Positions 1 to 7,724 of a stretch of 11,381 nt of DNA are shown in pieces. Below the pieces are notes generated by a model. The model saw nothing but the letters and a program-made list of their open reading frames with translations, did not search any database and was not told where the DNA came from. The position numbers were made by a program, and so were the translations under genes. This DNA is from Thermomicrobiales bacterium (GTDB taxonomy: Bacteria > Chloroflexota > Chloroflexia > Thermomicrobiales > UBA6265), in NCBI GenBank assembly GCA_025928535.1, contig JAICJJ010000035.1, forward strand, positions 1-11,381, read 5' to 3'. Within the stretch, counting starts at the first letter, position 1, and every line of letters starts with the position of its first letter.

Positions 1-2795
1 CCGCCGCCGGAGGACGCCAATCCGTCGAACGCCAACGCCTGGGCGTCCGCCTCCTGCCCGTCGCTAGCGGCGAGCGGGGTCGCGCCGAGCGCTGTCCACG
101 CGACGTCGATCCCGCCCCGCAGCGCCTCCGGCATTGGCCAACTCGGCGATGGATTCAGCGGCGCCGCGTCGCGTTCCGGCGTCACGTCGACCGACGCCGT
201 CTGCTGGGCGCCGGCGTCGTCCATGGCGCGGATGGTGACGCGGACCGAGTGGTCGGCCCACGCGTCGGGATCGATCGCGATCGCCACCGGAATCGTCGCG
301 CGCTCGCCCGCGGCCACGGTGACGCTCGCGGGCAGGTCCGCGACGCGCCAGCCGGCGTTGCTCGCGGCGCCGGCGAGCGCCAGGCGCCGCGGGGTCGCCC
401 CGGTGTTGGCCAGGGTCAGCGTCGCGTCGAGCCGTTGCACCTGGTCGAGAAAGGCGGCGACCGGTTGCTTGCCGGGATCGAGCGCCAGCGTGACCGGCAA
501 CGGCGGCGGCGCGGCTTTGGCGGTCGGTCCCGCCGCGAAGGCGACGCTGAAGGAGTAGTCGCCCGATCCCGACACGCGCAACATGAGGCGCTTGCCGCCC
601 GGAACGGCGCCGCTGACGGTCATCGCGGCGCTGTCCTGCGTCAGCGGGAGGAGGTCCTGGCCGTCGTAGACCTCGAAGTCGTTGGTCCCTTCATAGTGGA
701 TGACGATATCGGTCGGCTGCGGCACGACCGGCAGGACATACCAATCGTCGCCGAACTGGACGGTCGAACCGGCGGCGGCGAGGGTCGGCGGCAAGGGCCG
801 CGCCTGCGCCGCTGTGTCGTTCGGCTCCAGATCGGCGGGCAGGGTGAACGGATCGCGGCGCTCGAGCGCGAGGTGGTAGGCCTCCTCGCTCGGCTGATCG
901 GTCGTCAGCGTGAGGCGGTAATCGCCCGGGAGCAACTGGGCGTCGTAGACGAGCGGTTGACCCGGATCGGTCACGCCCGACGCGACCGTCTGCGTTCCCC
1001 ATTCGAGGGTGAATTTCACCGCGCCGTCGGCGGGCGGGGCGATGCGCAATGCCACATGCTCCGTCGCCGCCAGGAAGAAGCGGTAGGCGTCGGCGTCGCT
1101 CGCCTCGGCCAGTCGGCCGTTGCGCGTTTCGCCGATGCGCAGCGCCTGCGCGCGATCGGCGGACTCGTTCGGCTCGCGTTCGCCGTGCGGAGCGGGCGGT
1201 CCGATCGGAATCAGACGCAGGGTGTAGTCGCCGGCCGCCCCCTCGACGCGCAGCCAGTGGTTGCCGGGCACGAGGTAGAGGTCGGAAATCTGGGCGCGGG
1301 TGGCGTTGTCCGGGGAAGCGGCGCTTCGCATCACGTCGCCACTGGCGTCGATGGCGCTGACAGTGATCGGCGCCTGACCGACCGCTTCGACCCGCCACAA
1401 TTGCGGTTCTCCGGTGACGGCGAAGCGGAAATAGTCGGTGTCGGTTGGCGAGATCCGTCCCCGCATTGTCTTGGAGGGATCGAATGCGGTCGCAGCCTCC
1501 TGGGAATCGTTCGGCTCGGCATCGAAATCGGCTGCGGGGGCGCTCGTCGGATCGAGGCGGAGCAGGTAGAAGTCGCTGGGGTTGGGATCGCCGGCGACGG
1601 AGAGCGCGTACTCCCCCGCGGGCAGCAGCAGGTCGGTCAGCGCGATCCCGGCCGTGTCGGTCCGGCAGACCATCTCCTTCCCCTCGCCGTTGAGGAGGCA
1701 GAGTTTGCGCGAGGCGCCCGAACGCCAGAGAAGCTTGACGTCGAATTGCGTCGCCGCGAGCGCCTGGTCGACCGTGAAGCGGAAGACGTCGCGGTCGTCG
1801 TCGCGGGAAATTCGCCCGCGGAGCGCCTGCCGGGGCTGAATTGGGGAGGCAGTTGCCACCGTGTCGTTCGGTTCCGCTTCCCGCCCAGCGGCCGGCGGTC
1901 CGCCGGGCGTCGCTTCCAGGGTGTAGGGCGTCGGTTCGGTCTGCTCCTCCGAGAGGTGGATGAGATAGGTTCCCGGCTTGAAGACCAGATCGTCGAACGC
2001 CGCGCCGCCGCCGAACGTCAGCGGCGCGGACAGGAGGGACTGCCCGTCGACCGTCGTCACGTCGAGGGTCAGCGAGGCGCCGACGGGACCGCGCACGAGC
2101 AGCCGCCATGTCTGCGCGGCGGCTTCCTGAGACACCGTCCAGGCGTGCCAATCCTCCGATCCCTGAAGATCGCCAGACAGCGCGAACGCATCCTGGACCG
2201 GGGATGCCTGCTCCGCCGCGTCGTTCGGCTCGCGGTCGCCGGACGAAGGCAAGGCGTGGGCGGCAAGGCTCAACCGGTAGGGACCCTCGCCGCCGCTTGC
2301 CACCACGCCGAGGACATAGACCCCCGGCCGGAAGAGGAGCGTCGTGCTCGCGGGCGCCTTGTCGCCGGGTTCCACGGTCAGGACGTCCAGGACGTCGCTG
2401 ACCGCGACCGGCGTCGTGCCGGCTGGCGAGGTGATCCGGTAGACCTGGACCTTGGTCTGCTGCGCGGGGAGTCCTTGCAGCGTCAGAGTCCACGCCTGCC
2501 TGGCGTCGGCTTCGCTGACGGTCCACGTGAAGATGTCCTGGTCGCCGCCCTGGAGTTGGCCGGCGACGCACGCGTCGCCGGCGATCGGCATCGCCGTCTC
2601 GGGCGTGTCGTTGGGTTCGCGGTCGGCGAGGCAATTCTCCGCCGCCGCGACCGACGGCGTGGACCAGGGCAACCGCGCGACGACGGGCATGAGCAACATG
2701 ACGGCCGCAACGGCCAAGGCCGCCAGCACCCGCCTCCCGTTGCACTGGTCCGCTCCATGGCCGCGGGAGCCACGACCGCCGGTCGGACCGATCAT
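1..2795 (-). CDS. Secreted multi-PPC-domain protein, 3' end missing
   Basis: The open frame runs from ATG at 2795 off the left edge, giving 931 visible residues without a stop. An arginine-bearing N-terminus, a hydrophobic stretch at about 23-40 and an AAA site near 50-52 form a Sec-type signal peptide. Six tandem modules start with EPND or EPNE at residues 60, 189, 308, 427, 541 and 657, spaced 114-129 residues apart. Most then carry an acidic 'DxDxFxF'-like segment such as TDTDYFRF and end in a strand-rich G-x-Y segment, as in bacterial pre-peptidase C-terminal (PPC, PF04151) domains. Module 6 is more diverged. Residues about 770-870 resemble a NEW3/Ig-like domain (TLANTG, then VAAGERATIPV). 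PPC domains usually trail secreted peptidases, but no catalytic domain is visible here; one could lie in the missing C-terminus. A GGAGG six bases upstream fixes the start. The role is probably extracellular binding or adhesion; the specific function is unknown. Confidence 0.88.
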   Translation of the reverse strand, partial: MIGPTGGRGSRGHGADQCNGRRVLAALAVAAVMLLMPVVARLPWSTPSVAAAENCLADREPNDTPETAMPIAGDACVAGQLQGGDQDIFTWTVSEADARQAWTLTLQGLPAQQTKVQVYRITSPAGTTPVAVSDVLDVLTVEPGDKAPASTTLLFRPGVYVLGVVASGGEGPYRLSLAAHALPSSGDREPNDAAEQASPVQDAFALSGDLQGSEDWHAWTVSQEAAAQTWRLLVRGPVGASLTLDVTTVDGQSLLSAPLTFGGGAAFDDLVFKPGTYLIHLSEEQTEPTPYTLEATPGGPPAAGREAEPNDTVATASPIQPRQALRGRISRDDDRDVFRFTVDQALAATQFDVKLLWRSGASRKLCLLNGEGKEMVCRTDTAGIALTDLLLPAGEYALSVAGDPNPSDFYLLRLDPTSAPAADFDAEPNDSQEAATAFDPSKTMRGRISPTDTDYFRFAVTGEPQLWRVEAVGQAPITVSAIDASGDVMRSAASPDNATRAQISDLYLVPGNHWLRVEGAAGDYTLRLIPIGPPAPHGEREPNESADRAQALRIGETRNGRLAEASDADAYRFFLAATEHVALRIAPPADGAVKFTLEWGTQTVASGVTDPGQPLVYDAQLLPGDYRLTLTTDQPSEEAYHLALERRDPFTLPADLEPNDTAAQARPLPPTLAAAGSTVQFGDDWYVLPVVPQPTDIVIHYEGTNDFEVYDGQDLLPLTQDSAAMTVSGAVPGGKRLMLRVSGSGDYSFSVAFAAGPTAKAAPPPLPVTLALDPGKQPVAAFLDQVQRLDATLTLANTGATPRRLALAGAASNAGWRVADLPASVTVAAGERATIPVAIAIDPDAWADHSVRVTIRAMDDAGAQQTASVDVTPERDAAPLNPSPSWPMPEALRGGIDVAWTALGATPLAASDGQEADAQALAFDGLASSGG

Positions 2796-2801
2796 GCGCT
2801 G

Positions 2802-2806
2802 CCTCC
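2802..2806 (-). promoter_or_regulatory. Ribosome binding site of the PPC-array gene
   Basis: On the minus strand this reads GGAGG, six bases before the ATG at 2795. It supports that start over other in-frame codons, and the signal peptide follows directly. Confidence 0.7.
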
Positions 2807-2937
2807 GCCGTGCGCCGCGCCGGCCGACGCGATGCAGGAATGCGACGAGTCGTGTGCAACTGCGGGCGGACACGCTGGCCGCGCCTCGGGCTCCGTGCCA
2901 GTTGCCCGGTGTCCCGGCCGCCCTCTGCTGGCCCCAT

Positions 2938-2966
2938 TTGACGGTTTATGCCGCTGACGCTACCGT
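2938..2966 (+). promoter_or_regulatory. Candidate sigma-70 promoter for the Tat-exported protein gene
   Basis: TTGACG (2938-2943) is followed after 17 bases by TACCGT (2961-2966), about 57 bases before the preferred ATG at 3023. The -35 matches consensus at five of six positions and the -10 at three of six. Transcription would begin near 2973, upstream of the preferred start at 3023 and also of the alternative start at 2990. Prediction by eye only. Confidence 0.4.
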
Positions 2967-2969
2967 GAC

Positions 2970-2998
2970 ATCGTACCATCAGACCCGGAATGTCCGAA
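2970..2998 (-). promoter_or_regulatory. Candidate promoter for the PPC-array gene
   Basis: On the minus strand TTCGGA (2998-2993), a 17-base spacer and TACGAT (2975-2970) preceded by TGG make a weak sigma-70-like site. The -10 matches at four of six positions and the -35 at three of six. It lies next to the opposing plus-strand promoter candidate, so the two genes could compete for polymerase or share a regulator. Low confidence because the -35 is poor. Confidence 0.22.
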
Positions 2999-3009
2999 GC
3001 TGTCGCGGC

Positions 3010-3013
3010 GGAG
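3010..3013 (+). promoter_or_regulatory. Ribosome binding site deciding the 3023 start
   Basis: GGAG lies nine bases before ATG 3023. The alternative in-frame ATG at 2990 has no comparable site, and starting there would put 11 extra residues before the conserved-looking N-terminus. Confidence 0.5.
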
Positions 3014-3022
3014 CAGCCACCC

Positions 3023-5260
3023 ATGAACGACGAATGCTTTGATCGGCTGGCGCGGCTTGTCGCCTTGGGGCAACCACACTCCCGGCGCCGCCTGTTGCGC
3101 GCGTTGGGCGTCGGTGGGGGAGCCGTCGCCTTCGCCGCCCGCGTCCCCGGAGCGGCGGGCCAGACGCCGCCGTCGCTCTTGTCGGGCGTGCTGCCGGACG
3201 CCACGCCGGCGCCGGAAGCGGCCGCGCCGAGCGATCGACCGCCCGCGGCGAGCGACCAACCCACCCCCTCGCCGGTCGACGATCTCGCATCCAGTCTCGA
3301 CTACGACCCCGAGCAGGCCTTCGCGTTCGTGCGCGACCGGGTGGCCTACGACCCGTATCCCGGGGTGCTGCGGGGAGCGAACGGCGCGCTCTGGGGGCTG
3401 GCCGGCAATGCCGCCGACCAGGCGATCCTCCTGGCCGGGTTGCTCGAAGCGGGGATGGTGCAGACCCGTTTCGTGGCCGGCGAACTGACGGAGGCCGGGG
3501 CGGCCGCGCTCCTCGCCGCCGGGACGCTGCCGCCCGAAGCGGCCAAGATGCGGGCGACGAGCCTCTTTGCGCCGCCTGCCGACGAGGACATCGCGACCCC
3601 GTCCGCGCTGACCCCGGAGCAGGACGCGATCGCCCAACAGTTCCCCGATTTCACCAAGCGCGTGCTTGCCCTGATCGACGGTCATCTCAGGGACGGCGTG
3701 GCGACCGTCAGCGACGCGTTGAAACAAGCCGGAATCGCGCTGCCGGTTCCGGCCCCGGCGCTGCCGGACCTCGAACGCACCCAGCACGTCTGGCTCCAGT
3801 ACGCAAACGGCGCTGACTGGGTCGACCTCGACCCCTCCGTGCCGAACGCGAAACCGGGCGACGTGTTCGCCGCCAATCCGCAGGTGCTCGACGCGCTGCC
3901 GGATGCATGGCTCCACCGGGTGAAGTTCCGGCTCATCGCGGAGCAGGTGAGCGGCGGCGCGGCAGCCAGCGTCGATTTGCTTGCATACGAGGCGGCGAGC
4001 CGCGATCTCGTCGGCGTTCCCGTGACGCTGATGCACCCGCAACCGGAAGCGATGAGCCGGGTCGGCGTGGCGATCAGCGGCCTCATCGAAGGGTTCCGCA
4101 ACTTCGTGCCCTCGTTGCTGGTGGGCGAGGAGACGATCTTCGGCACGCCGGTGACCTTCAGCACGGGCGGCGGGGTGCTGGACACGCCCGACGGCGGCGC
4201 GATGGAGGGCGAAACGCTCGCCGAGTGGCTGGAGGTCACCGTGACGACCCCGACCAGCACGGCGACGGCGACCCGCACCGTCTTCGACCGGGTCGGCGCG
4301 GAGGCAAGGGCGGCCGGACCGGTCGACCCGACGCAAGTCGCGCCGGTCGACCTGGTGCAATCGGACCAGCCCGAGAGCAGTTTTCTGCCTCTCGCCGGGC
4401 TCTGGTCGTTCGCGGTGACCGCCGGCGACATCCCGGCGTCGCTCACGGTGCAGACCATCCCGGCTCAACCGACGGCAAGCGACCGTCCACCGGGGGTGAA
4501 ATCCTACCAGTACGCCCGCGCCGCGCACGCGTTGCGGACGCCTGCGCTGGCCGGCGTCCGGATCTTCAGAGACGCGCCGAACGTCGCGGCGTTGGTCCAG
4601 CGCCCCACCAAGGTCGAGGCGGACACGAAAGAGGCCAACGTCGGCCTCGATCTCTTTCACCGCTCGATCGCGGTCGCCCCGGGCGCGGCGACGACGGAGG
4701 TCCACCCGCTGGTCGCTGGCGGGGTGCTGGCGCATGCCGTGGAGCAGGCGATGTTCGAGGCTGGCGGGATGGCGCCGGTGAAATTGCCGGTCAACGCGGC
4801 GTCGGGCGTGAGCCGCGTTTTTGCGGAGGCGAAGGCGCAAGGAATCGCGACCGTGGTCCTGGGGGCGGACGACGCGAAGGCGCCGCCGCCGCAACTGGCG
4901 GTCGGTCCACGTCAGTTGATCGAGGAGGCGCTGAACGCCGGACGGATCGTGATCGTCCCGCAGCGGCCCGTGCAACTCGGCGGGCGGGGGCGAATCGGCT
5001 GGTGGCTGGTCGATCCGAACACGGGAGCCACGGTCGACCAGATGGACGACGGGGGCGGCTCGACGATGGGCGAGTACGCCACACTCCTCAGCGATCTCTT
5101 CTGCGCCGCCGCGTTGATGGGCCTCGCGCTCCTGATCGGGGCGACCGCGCGCCTTGCGGTGGCCGGTCTCAACGACAGCGCGACGGCAAGCCGCACTTCG
5201 ACCGCCGCGGGAGCCGGCGCCGTGGCGGGGCTCGGCGGCCTCGCGCTGTGCGCCGGATGA
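3023..5260 (+). CDS. Tat-exported transglutaminase-like protein lacking the catalytic Cys
   Basis: From ATG 3023 the product has 745 residues; an in-frame ATG at 2990 would add 11. I prefer 3023 for its GGAG and because it yields a compact 'MNDECFDRLAR' lead before the signal. SRRRLL plus a hydrophobic stretch fits a twin-arginine signal (residues 20-47), followed by a Pro/Ala-rich linker. Residues about 94-280 look like a transglutaminase core: GNAADQAILLAGLLEAG aligns with the family G-x-C-x-x-x-A block, and HVWLQ followed by WVDLDPS carries the His and Asp. The Cys position is Ala130 (141 counted from 2990). A beta-rich middle region follows, then a C-terminal block with GWWLVDPNTGA, and one or two hydrophobic segments from about 693 to the end that could anchor it in the membrane. 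It is divergent to the PPC-array gene. An enzymatic role is doubtful; it may be a structural or binding fold. Function unknown. Confidence 0.85.
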   Translation: MNDECFDRLARLVALGQPHSRRRLLRALGVGGGAVAFAARVPGAAGQTPPSLLSGVLPDATPAPEAAAPSDRPPAASDQPTPSPVDDLASSLDYDPEQAFAFVRDRVAYDPYPGVLRGANGALWGLAGNAADQAILLAGLLEAGMVQTRFVAGELTEAGAAALLAAGTLPPEAAKMRATSLFAPPADEDIATPSALTPEQDAIAQQFPDFTKRVLALIDGHLRDGVATVSDALKQAGIALPVPAPALPDLERTQHVWLQYANGADWVDLDPSVPNAKPGDVFAANPQVLDALPDAWLHRVKFRLIAEQVSGGAAASVDLLAYEAASRDLVGVPVTLMHPQPEAMSRVGVAISGLIEGFRNFVPSLLVGEETIFGTPVTFSTGGGVLDTPDGGAMEGETLAEWLEVTVTTPTSTATATRTVFDRVGAEARAAGPVDPTQVAPVDLVQSDQPESSFLPLAGLWSFAVTAGDIPASLTVQTIPAQPTASDRPPGVKSYQYARAAHALRTPALAGVRIFRDAPNVAALVQRPTKVEADTKEANVGLDLFHRSIAVAPGAATTEVHPLVAGGVLAHAVEQAMFEAGGMAPVKLPVNAASGVSRVFAEAKAQGIATVVLGADDAKAPPPQLAVGPRQLIEEALNAGRIVIVPQRPVQLGGRGRIGWWLVDPNTGATVDQMDDGGGSTMGEYATLLSDLFCAAALMGLALLIGATARLAVAGLNDSATASRTSTAAGAGAVAGLGGLALCAG

Positions 5261-5266
5261 GCAATT

Positions 5267-5295
5267 GGCGGGCGCTCCGTCGAGCGGCGCCCGCC
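5267..5295. terminator. Possible bidirectional terminator hairpin
   Basis: GGCGGGCGC (5267-5275) pairs perfectly with GCGCCCGCC (5287-5295) around an 11-base loop. It begins six bases after the plus-strand stop codon and lies between two convergent genes, so it could end both transcripts. Neither side has a good T-run (TT and then GCCC on the plus strand, AATTGC on the minus), so it is not a textbook intrinsic terminator. Confidence 0.5.
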
Positions 5296-5320
5296 TTGCC
5301 CATCCGCGCGGCTTGCCGCC

Positions 5321-7132
5321 TCAATCGTCCGCCAGCGCCTCCAGACGGTCGACATAGGTGGCGAGCAAATCGAACGCGCGCTGGATCGGCTCGCGTGAGC
5401 GCATGTCGATGCCCGCGTCGCGCAAGGCGTCGATCGAATGCTTCGAACCGCCGGCGCGGAGAAACTCGAGATAGCGTTCGCGCGCCGGTTCGCCCGTTTC
5501 CCGCACCGTCGTCGCCAGCGCGGCCGCGGCGGCGATGCCGATGCCGTACCGGAAGACATAAAAATTGGCGAACAGATGCGGGAAGCGCGCCCAGGTGATG
5601 CCGATTCGCTCGGGATCGATGACGACTTCGCCGCCGTACCCTTCCCGGTAGAAATCGAGCAACGTTTCGTTCATCCAGTCGGACGGCAGCGCTTCGCCGG
5701 CCATGACTCGCTCATGGCAGGCAAGTTCGAAGCGGGCCAGGATCGGCATGGTGAACAAATAACGCTGAAAGTTCGCCATTCGTTCGTCGAGCACGGCCAG
5801 CGTCCAGTCGCGGTCGGCGCGTTCCGCCAGCAGATGCGCGCCGAGCAGGGCCTGGTTGAAATTCGACGCGGTTTCGGCGGCGATCATCCCGTATTGCGCA
5901 TAGGTGAACGGCTGATGTCGCGCCGTCAGATACGAGTGCATCGAATGGCCGAGTTCATGAATGAGGGTGCTGACGCTGCCGAGATCGTCGTGCCAGGTCA
6001 TCGAGATGAAGGGGAAGGTGTCGTAGGCGCCCCAACTGAACGCGCCCCCGCCCTTGCCGGCGTTCGCCGCCCGATCGACCCACCGGTCAGCGATCCCGTG
6101 CCGTACCGCGCCGACATAGTCGGCGCCGAGCGGCGCCAATGCGCCGAAGACGAGATCGGCGCCCTCGTTCCAGCCCACCTCAGGCGAGGTCGCGAGCGGC
6201 GCTTCCAGATCCCATGGCTGCAAGTCGCCTGCGGGCAACCCGAGCAAGCGTCGGCGGGCGCGGAAATAACGATGCCAGAGCGGAAAATTCGCCCAGACGA
6301 CATCGATCAGATTGTGGAAGACGGAAACCGGAATGTCGTCCGGCGCCAGCGCGGCTTCGAGCGCCGTGGCGTAGCGCCGTTCGCGGGCGTAGAAATTGTC
6401 CCGCTTGACCGCGCCGGCCAGCGTCGCGGCGAAGGTGTTGGCGAACGCGAGGTAGCCGTCCGCCGATTGCTCCCAGGCGTCGCGGCGGACCCGTCGGTCG
6501 GAACTGTGGAGATATCGATCGACGTTGCCTTGTGCCAGCGTGACTTCGGCGCCTTCTTCGTCCCGAATCGTCCCGAGCGGCAATTCGCCATTTTCGAGCA
6601 CGGTGTGGACCTGCTCCGGCACGGCGGCCATTTCGCCCGCGCGGGCAAGCACCGCTTCGACTTCGGCCGAGCGGATGTGCGGCCGGCGCCGCTGAATGCG
6701 CGCGATCAGGACGCGAAATTGGTCGAGGCCCGGTTCGGCGGCGAGCCATGCGTCCAGCGCGGCGTCGGGAATGGCCGCGATTTCCGGCTCGACGAAGGCG
6801 CCCGCCGCCCGGGTCCGCGCTTCCAGCCCGGACGCCCGGTCGGCCATTTCGTTGGCGCGGGCGTTGCCGGCGTCTTCGCTTTGCCGCAAGAGGGCGAAAA
6901 CGGCGACCCGCTCGACCGCCTGATCGATCGCATCGACCAGCCGCAGCCCGGCCAGCAGCGTCGCCGCCGAGTCGCCGAGTCGGCCGCGAATCGCATCGAG
7001 TTCGGGCAGCCGCGCTTCGGCGGCGCGGTAGGCCGCTTCCCAGGCGGCCGCGTCGGGAAAGACGCTTTCGAGATCCCACCGCTCTTCGAGCGGAATGCGA
7101 TCGCGGGTTGGCACGGCGGCGACATCGAGCAT
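5321..7132 (-). CDS. pepF: Oligoendopeptidase F (M3B zinc metallopeptidase)
   Basis: This 603-residue protein has the usual full length of the family and should hydrolyse short oligopeptides in the cytoplasm; no signal peptide is visible. The N-terminus (PLEERWDLESVFPD, about 14-27) is the typical PepF opening, followed by the helical N-terminal domain. HELGH at 392-396 supplies two zinc-ligand histidines and the catalytic Glu393; Glu420 in MIAAETASNFNQ is the expected third ligand. Gln427 stands where many relatives have Glu. Downstream FYVFRYGIGIAAA (524-536) and FLRAGGSKHSIDALRDAGID (557-576) match the conserved C-terminal blocks. The ATG at 7132 gives the expected N-terminus; a G-run (7149-7144) about 11 bases upstream may serve as a ribosome site. 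It lies 115 bases downstream of the toxin gene and is co-directional with the peptide transporter, which fits a role in degrading imported peptides. Substrate range cannot be read from the sequence. Confidence 0.93.
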   Translation of the reverse strand: MLDVAAVPTRDRIPLEERWDLESVFPDAAAWEAAYRAAEARLPELDAIRGRLGDSAATLLAGLRLVDAIDQAVERVAVFALLRQSEDAGNARANEMADRASGLEARTRAAGAFVEPEIAAIPDAALDAWLAAEPGLDQFRVLIARIQRRRPHIRSAEVEAVLARAGEMAAVPEQVHTVLENGELPLGTIRDEEGAEVTLAQGNVDRYLHSSDRRVRRDAWEQSADGYLAFANTFAATLAGAVKRDNFYARERRYATALEAALAPDDIPVSVFHNLIDVVWANFPLWHRYFRARRRLLGLPAGDLQPWDLEAPLATSPEVGWNEGADLVFGALAPLGADYVGAVRHGIADRWVDRAANAGKGGGAFSWGAYDTFPFISMTWHDDLGSVSTLIHELGHSMHSYLTARHQPFTYAQYGMIAAETASNFNQALLGAHLLAERADRDWTLAVLDERMANFQRYLFTMPILARFELACHERVMAGEALPSDWMNETLLDFYREGYGGEVVIDPERIGITWARFPHLFANFYVFRYGIGIAAAAALATTVRETGEPARERYLEFLRAGGSKHSIDALRDAGIDMRSREPIQRAFDLLATYVDRLEALADD

Positions 7133-7166
7133 CGTTGGTCTTACCCCCCAGTACGTGTTTGGCGCA

Positions 7167-7183
7167 CGCCGACGAGGTCGGCG
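7167..7183. other. Perfect hairpin between toxin gene and pepF
   Basis: CGCCGAC (7167-7173) and GTCGGCG (7177-7183) form a 7-bp stem with a 3-base loop. It lies 65 bases beyond the toxin stop and 35 bases before the pepF start. There is no T-run after it, so it may be a weak terminator, an mRNA 5' structure or chance in GC-rich DNA. Confidence 0.3.
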
Positions 7184-7247
7184 CGTATGGGCGAGGATCG
7201 CACAAGACGGGCCGCTCGGGCGATGTCGAGCGGGATCGATCAGTCAG

Positions 7248-7724
7248 TCATGTCGGATCGTCGGTCTCCTCAGCAGTCGCGAGCGCCAGGGCCACGAGTC
7301 GCTCGCTGACGAACAGGCGCGATTCGCGCAAATCATCGAGGAGGGGACGAATGGCCGGGATCACGCCGTCTTGCTTGGCGGCAAGCAACACTCCAATCGT
7401 CCCGATCACCGGCAATCCGAGATCGTCCGCCCGATTGCGTGCTCGTCGATCGTCGAGAATGATCCATCGGGCACGCATCACAAGGGCGAGCGCAAGCGCG
7501 GCATGTTCTCCCACATCGAGCGGCGGTTCGCCGACGAGCGCCAGCAGGTCGGTTGCCACCGGATGGACAACGAGCCATGCCGGTGGGTCTGGCACTGTCG
7601 GCGCGATTTCCCGGGCGACTTCGCCAGGAATGGCGATCGAGCCATAAAGACTTTGCAACAGATCAAGGCGCTGGATTTGAGCGAGCGCGATGATGGGACC
7701 TGCGTCGGCGATGACGATGCTCAT
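7248..7724 (-). CDS. PIN-domain toxin of the DUF3368 family
   Basis: The 158-residue product is the likely RNase toxin of a type II toxin-antitoxin pair, acting on RNA in the cytoplasm; the RNA target cannot be predicted. It begins IVIADAGPIIALAQI, with Asp7 as the first PIN acidic residue, then IPGEVAREI (Glu35/Glu39), GEHAALALAL (Glu73), and IILDDRRAR (Asp91/Asp92) with LPVIGTIGVLLAAKQDG, the layout of DUF3368 proteins. All expected acidic positions are present, so it looks intact. ATG 7724 is chosen over the in-frame ATG at 7757, which lies inside the antitoxin gene and would add 11 unlikely residues. The start overlaps the antitoxin stop by ATGA, which implies translational coupling. Length is normal for the family. 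Family assignment is from motif recognition, not a search. Confidence 0.88.
   Translation of the reverse strand: MSIVIADAGPIIALAQIQRLDLLQSLYGSIAIPGEVAREIAPTVPDPPAWLVVHPVATDLLALVGEPPLDVGEHAALALALVMRARWIILDDRRARNRADDLGLPVIGTIGVLLAAKQDGVIPAIRPLLDDLRESRLFVSERLVALALATAEETDDPT

Noticed and set aside
249..2957. A 902-codon open frame on the plus strand opposite the PPC-array gene.
   Set aside because: Its translation is rich in Arg and Gly with no recognisable domain. The minus-strand frame has a signal peptide, six regular EPND modules and a GGAGG-led start, so this is a GC-driven shadow.
691..3264. An 857-codon minus-strand open frame across the divergent intergenic region.
   Set aside because: It is in a different frame from the PPC protein, spans both candidate promoters and has low-complexity Arg/Pro/Ala composition.
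2960..5598. Long open frames overlapping the Tat-exported protein: minus 2960-4975 and plus 3907-5598.
   Set aside because: Both are Arg/Gly-rich without domains, and both conflict with the plus-strand gene that shows a Tat signal and transglutaminase-like motifs.
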